A stretch of DNA of 64,000 nucleotides from Allodiplogaster sudhausi (taxonomy: Eukaryota; Nematoda; Chromadorea; Rhabditida; Diplogasteridae), in NCBI GenBank assembly GCA_945643635.1, contig CALZFC010000006.1:2624001-2688000 (forward strand), given 5' to 3'. The notes under the pieces were generated by a model. That model saw nothing but the letters and a program-made list of their open reading frames with translations, had not been told where the DNA came from and made no database searches. Position numbers and translations under genes: made by a program. How positions within the stretch are numbered: the first letter of the stretch is position 1; every line of letters starts with the position of its first letter. Shown here piece after piece: positions 35,755 to 48,089 of this stretch.

Positions 35755-38600
35755 TTAAAGACAAGAATAATCAATGCGTAAGATGTCGAGCAGAGGCAGA
35801 GAGGCTAAGTGCCTTTTGAAAACTTCTAGGTTTTGACATTGCGTTACTGAATGAGGCAATAACATGTACCAGCTTGGAATACGGCAGGCAAAACTATTTC
35901 TACGAGCAATCAACTTCCAACGAGGAATATGAAAATTATAAGCCGATAAGCGGCCATTGCAGGGTTTGAATATAACCAGTCGACTGGTCCTAATATCAAC
36001 TAGTTGATGCAAAATCTTGAAGAAGAATATAATATCAATACGAATCCTTCGCAATAATAGAGATGGCATGCCAAAATAAGTGAGACGTGCAGAGTACGAA
36101 GGGAGATCAGAGAAAGATACAGAGGATTTTGAACATCTAAGGAAAAGCAAACGAGAGAAGACATGCTGTACATTTTCTAGTTTTCTAATATGCATCTTTT
36201 TATATGGAGACCAAACAATTGAACAGAATTCCAGAATGGGAAGAATATATGCAGAGTAACACTTTATATAGATTGATGCCGATCTGGACTTAAGAGATCT
36301 AAAAAGTGCATAAACTAAACCTAATGCCCGACGGCAGATAGAATCAATATGAGCCGAGTAAGATAAATCGCTGTCTATTAAAACGCCTAGATCTCTGACT
36401 GGAAGACCTGAGACTTCAAAACTGGAAAGAGGAGAGAGTGGATAAGTATGATTGGGATTTGATTTGCCTATATGGACTACGCTGCACTTTTGGTGTGAGA
36501 TATTTAACTGCCTGTTTTCGCAGTATTTAAAAAGTAACAAAGATGCTTGAGAAAGTTGAGAGTGAGAGGGTCCAGTAGATTTTGGATCAAAAGAAGAGTA
36601 TAGCTTTAGATCATCTGCAAAAAGAGAACAGGTAACCAAGGGGAGAGGCGAAAAAAGTTGAGGGAGATCCGAAATGAACCAAATAAAGAGAAGAGGCGAT
36701 AAGACGCAACCTTGTGGTACTCCACTAGGGGCAACCCTAGAATCAGACAGAGAGTAGTTTACTCGTACATTGAAGGACCTGTTAGATAGAAAAGACGAAA
36801 ACCACGATAAAAGATTACCACCGATACCGAGAATAGACAGCTTATAGATTAGTTTCTCGTGCGACACGACATCAAAAGCTTTTGCAAAGTCTACATACAG
36901 AATATCAGTACACTTTCCTTTGTCAAGTGCAGAGATCCAATCATTCGAGGCCGAAAGTAAGTTAGTCTCGACTGAGCGGCGTGCGCAAAAGCCATGCTGC
37001 TCCGGGGAACAATGCCGTGCAAATTAGACCACCAGATTAGTTTAGGACAAATGCACCTCTCGAGAACTTTAATGGGCGCAGGGGACAGAGATATAGGACG
37101 AAAGTGAGAGACAGTCGTTGGCATGCTTATTTTGTTAAGGGCAATCACAGTACTCTGTTTCCACAGTGACGGAACCTGGCCAAGTGAGAGAGAAATATTG
37201 AATAGGTAGGACAGGGTTCAGCTAAAACAGATGCACATTCGCGGTAGACAATCTGCGGAATATTCTCAGAATTTAGAGAAACTGATGGCTTAAGGCGCTT
37301 TAGATGTTTCCTAACAGTTTGCGGCATGACAATTATATCGCAAAGAGAGTGGGAAAGAGGGCTAACACTCGAGTAATCTGGCAACTAACCATCATCCTTA
37401 ACAAATACAGAGGAAAAGTAATCGGCAAGAGCATTAGCTTTAGCTGAATCGCCAACACATTGCGCGCCTGATAGATCAAAAAGAGAGCCAATAGTAGGAA
37501 GACGTTTTAGTCTGGAGCCAACATATGCAAAGAGAGATTTGCTAGATTTCATAATTCTAGATTCGCGGTTTCGATTAAATTTATCAACTTCCATGGAGAT
37601 CTTCTTGCAAACACGACGATATTCAATTCTAACAGGTATACAGTTCAATTTAGAGTAAAGAGCAGCCTTGTGAGAGAGAAGAGCTTTGATATGCGGGGGA
37701 TAAGATTCATAAGGGAGTCGACTAGAACGAAGAGGGGTGTTTTTATACAAATGTGCAGAGAGAAGGGCCAAGAATCGCTCATGTAAGTCGTCTATAGATT
37801 CAAAATTATCGAAAGCATATAACCAAGAAACAGATGAAAGTGCAGCACAAAGACTGGCATAGTCAGTTTTACGAAAATCGTACATAGGTTCGGCTAACAC
37901 AGGATGATATTCAAGAGAGAGAAGAAAATTGACGGTTGCATGATCGGAGGTTGCAAACGGAGCAGAGACAACACAAGATGAGATACAGCCAGGAGGAGCA
38001 AAAACAACATCGACTAGTTTATCGCCACGAGTGGGAGAGGGAACATACTGCATGAGATTCAGGTCAGTTGAAAAGTCTAAAAGTAACTTAGATTGTGAAT
38101 TGGCGGCGCAAGAATGAGACCAGTCTACATGTAAATTCAGATCTCCTAAAAGGACAGATGCATAAGGAATAGAGAGAAGAGTATCCAAGCAGTTAAACAC
38201 AGTGGCATTTTGAGCAGAAGTGGTAGAGGGGGGTCGATATGCAACAATAATACGAGTTCGAGAAACGGAAATAGAGGAGCTGATATCAATTGCTAGAATA
38301 TCACAGACTGACTTCACAGTTACTTTGACAGGGCTAGCATCGATAAAATGTGAGCAGAGTATAAGCACTGCTCCACCTCGCTTGGCTCGCCTATCTGCAC
38401 GAAATAAATTATATGGAAAGTCAGCAACAATTTCAGAGTCTAGAATATTAGAATTTAACCATGTTTCACAAATAACAAGAATCTGGGGCTTGTGGATAGC
38501 GAGAAATATATGCAAATGATGTAACTTATTGACAAGAGAGCGAGCGTTAAATAAAGAGACTGAAATGTTTCTGGCGCCTAGGCAGTGGCGTTTCCCTGAC
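35755..38600 (-). pseudogene. LINE ORF2: AP endonuclease plus reverse transcriptase, one stop and two frameshifts
   Basis: The frame is open from the ORF1 stop onward (SVSLFNARSLVNKLHH, then LVICETWLNS). Endonuclease motifs: ICETWL, VAYRPPS, LLGDLNLHVDW and SDHATVNF. RT motifs: FRPISLSP, DILYVDFAKAFDVVSHEKL, GVPQGCVLSPLLF and the catalytic FADDLKLY, followed by a C-terminal region ending near 35755. Lesions: TAG at 37387-37385 (after FVKDDG), a one-base frameshift near 37215 (AEP/LSYLFN), and a second frameshift near 37010 (just before EQHGF). Both catalytic domains are otherwise well preserved, so loss of function is recent. The element cannot make a full ORF2 protein. Confidence 0.9.
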
Positions 38601-39426
38601 TGGATGGAGCGGCTGGAGGCGTGGGCAAGCCGAGAGCAGTGGGCGGTGGAGCTGAGGGGTCAAGATTGGCCGGCGGAATGGTCATCCGTTGGCGGCCGGG
38701 GATTTCCCCCTTGACCCAAAGCTCATCGCGGTAGATGCACCACTGCTGCTGCGGCTCCGTGCGGCGGAGAACGGCGAGAAGCTTGCGCATCTCGCCGTGC
38801 CGCACGCGCTCTTCCAGTGTCATGCTCTTTCTGATGAAGACCCCTTTCCACTGATCGCTCTCCCTCAGTGCCCGGGCTGCTTTGAGGCATCTCAATTGAT
38901 GGCCTCTCGTTGGCAGAACACACTTGAGCAGCCGGGGTGTTTTGTCATCGCGCCTTCCCATCCGAAAAACGGAGGTGGGACGGCACTCAACACCCAGCGT
39001 CTCAAGCAGATCTCCCATTCGCACCTCATCATCGGCCACCTTGGCCTGGTGCGAAATAGCAGATGACTCGGCCAGACCGGCCACCACAATCGATCTAGCA
39101 CGAGCAAGGGGGTCATCGCCAGTTTCATGGGAGAGAGCAGAGGACACACCAGGGATAGCATTTCCAACAGCGCCAGAGGGAAGAGACAGGCGCGGCCATT
39201 TGGGAGTAGGGGGTGGGGAAGATGAGAGCTTGGAGATGTGCTCCAGGGTGGTTGCGAGCAGGGTCAGCATCTTGGAGAGGATGCTCCATGTTGCATCCGG
39301 AACACCCTCAGGCTTGTCACCCGTGGCCAGACTCACCGAGTCAATGACCAACTTGCCCAGATCGGACGACGGGGAGAAGCTGAGAGGAACCGTCTGCTTA
39401 CGCTTCGCGCCGCGGGGAGGAGACAT
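38578..39426 (-). CDS. LINE ORF1 protein (282 aa)
   Basis: An intact frame from ATG 39426 to TAG 38578. After a Ser/Pro-rich N-terminal part the protein shows SIVVAGLAES, GVECRPTSVFRMGRR, PRLLKCVLP and GVFIRKSMTLEERVRHGEMR. This pattern (I-V-x-G-L-x-E ... V-x-R-M-G ... R-K-S-M-T-x-x-E-R) is shared by ORF1 proteins of many nematode LINEs, thought to bind RNA and act as chaperones. Its stop codon overlaps the beginning of the open ORF2 frame, so ORF2 may be translated by termination-reinitiation. The overlapping plus-strand frames are shadows. Confidence 0.85.
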   Translation of the reverse strand: MSPPRGAKRKQTVPLSFSPSSDLGKLVIDSVSLATGDKPEGVPDATWSILSKMLTLLATTLEHISKLSSSPPPTPKWPRLSLPSGAVGNAIPGVSSALSHETGDDPLARARSIVVAGLAESSAISHQAKVADDEVRMGDLLETLGVECRPTSVFRMGRRDDKTPRLLKCVLPTRGHQLRCLKAARALRESDQWKGVFIRKSMTLEERVRHGEMRKLLAVLRRTEPQQQWCIYRDELWVKGEIPGRQRMTIPPANLDPSAPPPTALGLPTPPAAPSSQGNATA

Positions 39427-39599
39427 AGTTCAGTATGAGGTAAAAGAAGAAATATGTTGCTAACTGGTGGGAATAGCTACGCTAATCGTTTGATTGCTGG
39501 TCTATAATGAGTATGCATTACAATTATTGATTGAACTTTAATAAATCTGTAATATTTTAAACACACAGTTCCATGCTCATAAATTCTACAGTTATTCAA

Positions 39600-39669
39600 T
39601 TTCTTTTAACCGTTTTGAAGTTTGATGTGGCGAGAGAGAAAGCGTGAAAGAGAAAGAGAGCAAGAGAGA

Positions 39670-39714
<45 letters not shown>

Positions 39715-39915
39715 TCACTCATAATCTCGCTTTTTCCCAGTTTCTCTACATTGTCCTTTGTCCTACTACACTCATGCATGCATACATACATAGATGTTTG
39801 ATGTCGGAGATACAGTGTGCTGGCAAGCTGAGAGAGCGGGAGGAACGCAGCCGCTGCCCTCCCTCCTCCGTATCAATGTAAATAAGTATGCTATCTGATC
39901 AGATTCTCTCCAGAA
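39600..39915. repeat. Module A, copy 1, right half
   Basis: GTTTTGAAGTTTGATGTGGC, a GA tract (39635-39710), then TTGTCCTTTGTCCTACTACA, CATGCATACATACAT and CTGGCAAGCTGAGAG. It matches 60990-61325. Confidence 0.8.
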
Positions 39916-40099
39916 CATTGTCATGTCTGCTTATTGATGAAGCTTGTCATTTATTACTAGTACTACATCGGTCACATACAGGTAAGAACCAAAAAATCTA
40001 TTTATAAAATATACTATACGCCTCCCAGATGTGTGATAATATTCCATATAAAATACGGTATATCGAAAGTTCGTTCCTTCAAAATTCTTTAAATTTAAC

Positions 40100-42564
40100 A
40101 ATATGCCTAAAATATTATCTTCTCATGTGCTACCAAAAAACGGTGAGCATTAGTTGAAAAAATGCAGGACCAAAATTTTAGAGAAAACAAATTATGTTTG
40201 AAATGCGAATGGGGGGGGGGAGAGATTGCAAAAGAACTAGAAGAATAAATGCAAAAATAAAATAAAATAAATAGAAAAATTTTATTCTTCACGCTCCCGC
40301 GGCTGCTTTCTCTGACGAGTGCTGCGATTCGTGTGCGGCTGACTTGGCGCGGCGACGACGAATAGCCGAGTTGATGGCTGCTCGGGACGGCATCTCTTGG
40401 ATATCCGCTTTGATGATCTTTGATGTCCGCCGGGCCATCTGATGCTTTTGAAGATGGCGGGAAGATTAAAAATTTACGATTTGAAAGTAGAGAATTCGTT
40501 AATTTCCTCAGGGCAGAGAGATTTTTGTCACTTCGGGACACTTGCAATCGAATTTTCTAGCTTAACCTGACCAAATAAGACGAAAAAACAAGACACTGTT
40601 CGCCTCGGATCTCCTTTAGCATTATCCGCAATCATTATATTAGAAGCGGCATTAAGACGAGTTTTTTTAATTCTTATTACTTTTTTCATTTTCCATTGTC
40701 TCTTCAAATGTACTTACAATAAAACATGTAAAAAGTAAATAATAAACATTTTATTCGAGGCAAACGTCACGTCAATCAATACCGCTGGTTAAAGGAGGAC
40801 GATCATTGAACAATTGTGTGCGAGATCTGTAAATTGCCGCACGGAATGAGAAATGCAGATAAATTGAATTGCACAATATGGTGGTTTAGCGTCGCATGGA
40901 GAGCTCATTTTAATTTTAATTTCAGAGATGTTTGATGCGGTGAAATGGAGAATCTCGTGAAAAAAAGAATAATGCGGGTCCGAGAATTAACTTTAGATGA
41001 GCATTTTGCATATCGAGTCCACGATAACTTCATTTAAGATTTCTATCTCTGAACGCGCGTGGACAATGAAGGCGCCGCGATTCGTTTTGCTGCTTCTTCG
41101 CTGGCGTCCTGGAAAAAAATAAAGCTCGTGATTATGATTCGTAGTCTTTGTGTTTCTCTGATTAGAGAAGAGTCCCGCATCGAAGAGTGAGGAAGGCAGA
41201 AGAAAAACTCATCTGGAATGGAATTATCACTGGAATATCCGTTTTACCGTAGATTTTGAATGAATTTCATTGGGAAGAATAAAAAATAAAAAAAATGCTA
41301 ATATGCGGCAGGGAGAATGAGATTTAAAATAACAAGAAGAAGATGAAATGTTTGATGCCGAAAAAAACTTAAATGTTTATCCTCCACTTTCTCTCAGATG
41401 AGCGCCTCGATTCGTGTTTGGCTGCCTCAGCACGGCGGCCGCGACGATGGCCAGCCGAGTTGATGGTCGCTAGTGGCGGCACATCTTTGATGTTCGCCAG
41501 CGGGCCCCTCTTTGTTGTCAGTTGGGGCCATCTGTTGGCCCCTGGCGGCACACCTTTGCGCCCCCTTTCTCCTTCTTCTCGTTCACTTTGAAAAGCAGCG
41601 GCTGGTGCGTTATCATCGACGCATGGGAAAATGAAAATAATGGCTTTTGAAATTGCCATCAAACAGTCAATATAAAGTTAGTCATTCCTATATAACGAAT
41701 TTAACGAGAAAAAAAAAATGCTACATGGTAAAATCATGATGCATACACTTATGTAGCATTCTTGTATATTTTCAAACAAACCTTATATTGCGAAGGAGTA
41801 GCTAGTTGTAATGCGAATATGAAACGGGAAAAATGCATGGAGAATAATAAAATGAAACCTAAAGCTTTCGAGAGAGGGAGAGAGAGCGAGAGAGAGAGAG
41901 AGAGAGAAAGAGAAATAAATCTTGTGCGTATGAACATCATGGAAGAGGGAGAGAAGTCACAAGAGAGTCCCGCATTTAAGCAGCCCGGCGACCTCTAGCA
42001 CCGAAGAAGATCATACACGTTCACTCATAGATCTCATGACAGCGCAATTGACGTGGACTCCAAATGCAAAAACACCCAATGTTATCTTGTAATTTAAATT
42101 AAATTAAGCATCTGACATTTATGCTTTCTCGACATCGAAACGGAACTGAAATTGAATTCTAATGAGCAATCCATGCGGCAGAAAACAGCCATATAGCGCA
42201 TTTCAATTCGTTTTCATTACTTATTAAAGTAAAATGTGTGTTGTGAGAAAGGTCTGTTGCAGATCAAAACATCTTACTTCATCTACTTTTTATGGACATA
42301 TTAAACATCATATGCCACCAGGATTCGATTGCAACAGTCGGAGCTGGATAAAATTATGAAGAAAGATGAAAAAAACTAAAAGTTGAATTGAAAGAAGAAC
42401 CTGAAGCATCGTGCAGCATTAAAGTCATATAACTATTCGCTGTCAAAAGCGCTGCCAACACCTGGAAATAAATATAATCGCTTTATTCATTTATCTACTT
42501 TTACTTATATTTTCATACCGTCATTCTTTCTAATTTGTAAATATTAATTTAGTTTTCTTTCCCT
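40100..42564. other. Repeat mosaic without supportable genes
   Basis: Contains a partial F2 element (40443-40615), an F1 end (TTAA+AGGAGGACGATCATTG at 40793), module C with GC-rich GATGGCTGCTCGGGACGGCA (40290-40440) and its relative at 41390-41590, modules M3 and M4 (40885, 41130), and a GA tract at 41870-41915. Frames in the GC-rich module are open in several phases but match nothing known to me. Confidence 0.5.
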
Positions 42565-43058
42565 TTAAAGAAGGGCGATCACTGAAAAATTGCTATTGTA
42601 TGTTCAAACGTGCAAAGGTTTCAAACGGAAGTCCATTTAATTACTCAAAAAAGTACGGTAGATGAGATAGCTAAAGTAGCGCTGGTTTCGAAGCGAGAAG
42701 TTATTGCTCGTTTACTAATTTCATACTGTTTTGCATAATATTTTTTAGTTTATTGTAGAATATTCACATACGAAAGCGATAAAGCATGAAACAAACAAAT
42801 GTCTTAAAATATTTGGAAATTCAATCTTGGGTAAGTGGCAGCAAATCTATTGTCGAGTGCTGTAACACCACGGTTTTGCACTGACACCAATCACAAATTC
42901 ATTCAAAAATTGCATTTTCAAGTATCTTAAACTTGAATATGGAACTTTTTTATGCTTTTTCATTTGACTTTTCTTTTTTCTCATGCCCGAGACTATTCGA
43001 AAATAGCTAAGATGTTTCAGAAATCGGCAATCACTTTTCGGTGATCGCCCTCCTTTAA
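42565..43058. mobile_element. F1 MITE, 486 bp, TTAA-flanked
   Basis: TTAA+AGAAGGGCGATCACTG at 42565 and CGGTGATCGCCCTCCT+TTAA ending at 43058: clear terminal inverted repeats with TTAA on both sides. Internal sequence shares GTTCAAACGTGCAAA with the copy at 46043. Non-coding. Confidence 0.85.
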
Positions 43059-45177
43059 TAGTTCGCTCTTCTCAACGATTCGTCCTTTGCTTGAATACAT
43101 TTATCACTGAGATTCGGCACAAAAGCGCCTGTTCGCATATCCTTTCATCTGCTTTCTTTCAAGTGCAACTGCATCGTTTACCAATTTAAGGCTTAAAAAA
43201 ATAAATTAATAGAAATATAATAAAATTGAGTTATAAAATAGTACTGATTTTATATTGATTGTTTGTTGATAATTTAAATAGCTATTATTTCTTACATTAT
43301 TCCCATACTACGTTAACTGAAAAGATATTCGCGTTGTCGGCGTCTTCTTGTGGCATCGCCGAAGCATTTTGGAATAAAACTTTCAAATTCAAAATATCCC
43401 TTCGCTCTCTTATATACGCCTGCTATTTTGGGGTGCGAGAATGTGTGATCTAATCTGTGATCATCAGAATGACAGAGGACCAAGTATAATTCTGTTGCTT
43501 CAAATATTATGTGTTAGCAATGGAGTGGTATCCACGAGGTAGGCTGCCTACCAGAAGACAGGAAGACTTTAACAAGATCCTTGGTGCAAACTTAATGCAT
43601 CCTTCATGCATCAAATCCCCCAGAATGGCGACGACTCATGGGGCTCCACGGAATACAATAGCCCATTGACAAGTGACGTTGATTTTCTTAAAATGTTCTA
43701 CTTATGTCATTCATATCGGTAATTCTAACAGCATCACCACTTTTATGGCCATATTCAACATGAGAGACATGAGGATCCATTAACATCTTCAATTCGAGGA
43801 TAATTGTAATGTTTGTTGATGACAAGCCCAATGAGGAGAACATGAACAATATTAGAAGAGGAAGGGAGAGAGAGGAAGGGAGAGAGGAGGAGAGAGAGGG
43901 AAAGAGGAGAAGAGCATGGCAAATTGATAAAGAAAACTAGAGCAAGAACAGATTTTTTCATGAATGTGATAGAGGCCGCGAACATTTCTTAACACGAGAA
44001 AAGATTCTATAAATTACAATGTAACGAAAATTAGCCGTCGCTGTTTAATAATGAACGGAGAGTCTGGCCGGTGCAAATTATTACCAAGCTGGTAAAGAAA
44101 AACGCAGATCGCTTTGAGAAAGCTAATTAGACAGAAAAAGAAAGCCCCCTAACAATCAAAGATCTAAATTGAATTTCATTGTTATTTATTATCTATTTCG
44201 CTGTATGACTTCGTCGAATCATTTCCAAGAAAATATTGACTTTATATCATGAATCTATGCAAGTGAAAAGCACGGGGCAGAGCTCGCCGCAGTCTCACTT
44301 TGCATGAGCGCTGCTGAGGAAGAGTCAGAGAGATGCATTGCAAATGAGAAGACACCCTTTGGTTTACAATTTAAAAATTCTAGATCCACAATCTTTTTGC
44401 GATATGCTAAGCATTTCAAGATAAAGACAATTTAAAAATTAAATCGACGTTTCGGGGAACAAATGAAAGCAGAAAACCATGCTATGCCTTGAAGAATAAA
44501 ATTAAATAAGCAATAAAACATTTTGTACTAGCAACAAACTGCCTTTAAATATAATATATCAGCGTCATCTCGTAAATTTAAATGAACTCTCCGTGCAGTA
44601 CTAAAGAACAGTAATTTTTTCATTCATAAAAATATCAATTATCAAATAGAATTTACATTATTAATCCCTGAGCATTTGCCGTACTCAAATTATTAGTAAC
44701 CGCATTTACAACTTATGTACAAATTTGTTTTTATAGATTTTACATTGTCTCTTAAAATGTATTGAAACATGTTTAAAATTAAATTGAAATAATAATAATT
44801 TTCAGGGCGTATGTCAGGTCAATATGATTCCTTGCCATTCGAAGCCAATGTCCGAACTTTTCTTTTTCGAAGTTGGACTAATATGTATCAATTAGAATGA
44901 AAAGTAACTTTTTTCTTTAACATTCCGACGTTTGCAATCTAATCCCGGTGGTTTATTATGCTGAAAATGACCATAAAAAAGGAAATGAAGATCGATGAGC
45001 TGATTCGTCGCCGATTGGACTGAGTCTACAAGAAAGGCTAACTGAAATAACAAAGTATATTTGTTAATCGCCGTGGTGCTTGTTATAAATTATATTGTGA
45101 AAAAGGTAATTTTCCCCTGTACCTAAATATCTCCATTGTATCAATATTGCTAATTTTCCCGAATTTCCACCTGTACG

Positions 45178-45208
<31 letters not shown>

Positions 45209-46042
45209 ATAAAAAGTATTTCCCAAAATCATAATATGAAAAAAGTGCTCTTCCATCTCCTTTTTATTAATTTTGCTTATCCTAACAGTCGATTATACTT
45301 TGCTCCGGCCAGGCTCTCCATTCATTACTTTTGCTGGTGTTCATCATAAAGATATTTCTTCTTGATCTTTCCCATTCAAAATCTGAACCCAACTTTCTTC
45401 TCTCTCCCTCATGCTATTTGACTGTTTAGACTATTTTGATCAGACGATTCTCTCCCTCATTCGCATGCAGATGGTGTAAGGGCGACCTGGCATATTTCAG
45501 GGACTCTAACCAACTCGCTTTACTCTCTCGGTTCCTCGCTCTCTCGATTGCTCTCTCTCTCTCTCTCTTTCTCCTCTCTTCACTCTCTGTCTCTCTTCCT
45601 TCGCGAAATGATTTACTGAGACCATTCTTACAGAATTCGCCTGGATGTTTCGAAGCTGGTTGAGCTGGAGACGAGGATGACATCATCGGTCATCTTCATT
45701 GGCAACTTACCTTGCTTCGCATACATAACTATTTTCTGTTCTTCCGTGAAAAATGAAAGGCAAAACATGAATCTTTTTTTAAAGTATCTTTGTAGGGCTG
45801 ATTTTTATGTCTTGAAATCTTTTTGCGTTTTATAGCTCATCATTCTCTCTCTCTCTCTCTCTCTCTGTTTTCTCGTTCTCTCCATCTTTCTCCCTCTCAC
45901 TCGTCTATCTCTCTCTTCCTCTCCCCTCTATCTTTTTATATCTCTCTCTGTTATATTTAATTTCTCTCGCCCTTTTCTCTCACTATCTATCTTTTCTTTC
46001 TCTATCCATGTTTTCTCTTTCTCGCTCTTTTTCAATTCCAGT
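43059..46042. other. Repeat mosaic without supportable genes
   Basis: Contains a GA tract (43855-43920), a half copy of the 27.3 kb foldback (about 44060-44345, module M1 inverse), module M2 (43740, 44950), and CT tracts at 45175-45205, 45540-45600 and 45845-46020. A coding-like block at 45634-45720 is listed separately. Confidence 0.5.
45634..45720 (+). other. Coding-like block IRLDVSKLVELE..VIFIGNLP, copy 1
   Basis: After a TTACAG acceptor the frame reads IRLDVSKLVELETRMTSSV then IFIGNLPCFA. The inverted relative at 52525-52420 reads IRLDVSKVAELEKRMTSPV then IFIGNLPLFA. Several of the codon differences are synonymous. No family recognised. Confidence 0.35.
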
Positions 46043-47228
46043 TTAAAGAAGGGCGATCACCGAAAATTTACTAATATGCGTTCAAACGTGCAAAAATCTC
46101 GAATGGAAGTCCATAGAATCAAGCTAAGATGTACGGTACACTTGCGGCCAAATGCATGTTTTTTTCCAAAGCGGGATGTCAATTCTTAATGACTATTTTG
46201 ATGTTGTTTTTATCTTGCTAAAAGTTTTTACAGAAAAACTAACACAAAAACTTTATTAAGCTCACTAAAATGTCAAAGTCGCGATGTCTTTGTAAATTTT
46301 ATCTTCCCGCGATGGTAAATGTACCCTAGTTACCTCGGGTGAAAAGCGAATGGGAAATAAATGGTCCAGTAATGGCAAATAACTACCGCAAATAGTAGTA
46401 GTTTACTGATATGCAACCAAACATTATTCGAACAATTCTTAACTCAGATCTAACCATTAGCAAATTTTTCAGCAATAACCTGCGCATATTGGAGCAGTAA
46501 CTTGCACATAGCAGGCAGATAACCTGCGCATAACTGACAATAATCAACCATTAAACTGCGTACTGTAACACTAAAAAATCGGCGTACTGTGGCACTAAAA
46601 TTATAATTTTAGTTTTTTTCTCACGAAATTCCGAAAACTACCTCTTTACAATTATCTCGGCACCCTTCAGGGTACCAAACGAACAAAAAAAATCCGCTCC
46701 TTGAAGTTGGAGCGGAAACGAAGCCCCCCTCATATGGGGCGCGAAAAAATACCGCTGATTGACGAAGCTCTAAAGACTGCAACCCTTGTGCTGACCGCGC
46801 ACCCTATACTTGCCGGCTTTCAAAACAATGGTTTACCCTTTAAAAAGAATTTCCCGCCATTTCCCATGTTCAAATGTTTTAATGGCAAATAAATGGTTCG
46901 TTAATGGCCAGTAAGGGGGTACAGGAATAGTAATAAACTGATTAGTAGGCCGCCATTATTTCTTTTTTTTTTTGTACCATTCTACCATTTCCGCGCACGG
47001 AATTGGCCATTCGCTTTTCACCCGAGACTGTGTACACAAAATTTTTGCACTGATACACCAATATGAATTTGATTCAAAAGTTGCACTTTGAAGTGCATAT
47101 ACTTGAATGTGAAACTTATGTGTGGTCTTTCATGTGCATATCCTTTATCTATATGCTGAAAACTATTCGAAAATATGTAAAATGTCTCATATCTCGTGAA
47201 CGACTTTTCGGTGATCGCCCTCCTTTAA
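46043..47228. mobile_element. F1 MITE interrupted by a second element
   Basis: TTAA+AGAAGGGCGATCACCG at 46043 and CGGTGATCGCCCTCCT+TTAA ending at 47228. Without the nested insertion (46334-47026) it would be about 490 bp, the length of the copy at 42565. Confidence 0.85.
46334..47026. mobile_element. Nested MITE with CTCGGGTGAAAAGCGAATGG ends
   Basis: CTCGGGTGAAAAGCGAATGG at 46334-46353 and its exact inverse at 47007-47026, a 20-bp perfect inverted repeat, with AC on both outer sides (possible 2-bp target duplication). The interior (693 bp) has no coding signal. Confidence 0.85.
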
Positions 47229-47284
47229 AACAAAATTCCAGTTGGATTTTTCAAAACTTGCCCTATTTCCCCTACTTTCCTTCT

Positions 47285-47670
47285 ATTGTCATCCTCTTTT
47301 CGCTTTTTCTCGCTCTCTCTTTCTTTATCAATCTCTTCCTGTATCTATCTCTCTTTCTCTATCCCTCTCTTCCTGCCTCTCTCTCTCTCTCTATCTCTTT
47401 CTTTCTTTCTTTCTTTCTTTAAAAAAACCAACCATATTTTAATTATTCAGAGAACTTCTCCTTTAAAATCTACTCTGTCAGGTAATTGGAAGAGAGAAAA
47501 GAAAGAGAGAGGAAGGGTGAAAAAGAGACAAAGAAGGAGGGAGGAAGAGAGAAAAGAGAGGAAGAGAGAAGAGTGGCAGAGCAAGAAAAGAGAAAGAGAG
47601 ACAAAACAGAGAGATGGAGAAGAGTAAAGAAAGTGAGAGAGAGAGAAAATGAGGGAGAGAGAGAGAGCTA
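47285..47670. repeat. (CT)n tract followed by inverse (GA)n tract
   Basis: CT-rich 47285-47420 (ending in TTTC units) and GA-rich 47485-47670 with 65 bp of other sequence between. The two could form a long imperfect hairpin. Confidence 0.85.
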
Positions 47671-48089
47671 GTGGAAAATCGGGCGACATGGATATAATCA
47701 ACTCGCTGAATTCTCCCACCACAAGCAAGAAATGAGGAGAGAAAAAAAGTGCAAAATTAATATTTAAAAAAGAAGAAAATAAATACATATCAAGTAAAGT
47801 GCAAAGAAAGAGTTGGGAAGAAGACTGAGAGCAATGTAATCTATGGTAGTCTGGTGAGCAACTGAATGACGGAGAATTGTTGCTTCAAATATTATGTGTT
47901 AGGACCTGCGATCGGACTGAAATTAGTGATTCATCCATCATCTCCATTTTATGGACATATTTAACATAATAAACCACCAGTGTTCGATTGCATGAGACAG
48001 ATTGTGAGAGAAGAAAAATTTGCTTTATTTTAATCATTGTCAAAATATATGGTTTGTGTGATTTCATAAAATACTGTGTGGGATCTCGA

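Larger units (their letters stand above)
35395..39480 (-). mobile_element. Near full-length CR1/Jockey-type LINE
   Basis: Oriented right to left: a short 5' leader, ORF1, ORF2 (endonuclease plus reverse transcriptase), a 3' UTR, and an AATAAATAAATAAATAAA tail at 35415-35395. Short-repeat tails instead of poly(A) are typical of CR1-like elements. Total is about 4.1 kb. The right boundary is estimated. It sits in the middle of module A. Confidence 0.9.

Noticed and set aside
38689..39463. Plus-strand frames opposite LINE ORF1, up to 179 codons
   Set aside because: Antisense shadows of the GC-rich ORF1; no motif and no start context.
40107..41662. Genes in the GC-rich module (for example 41369-41662)
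   Set aside because: The module recurs with indels that break any one frame (40290, 41390, 52205, 53000, 62060), so no frame is conserved.
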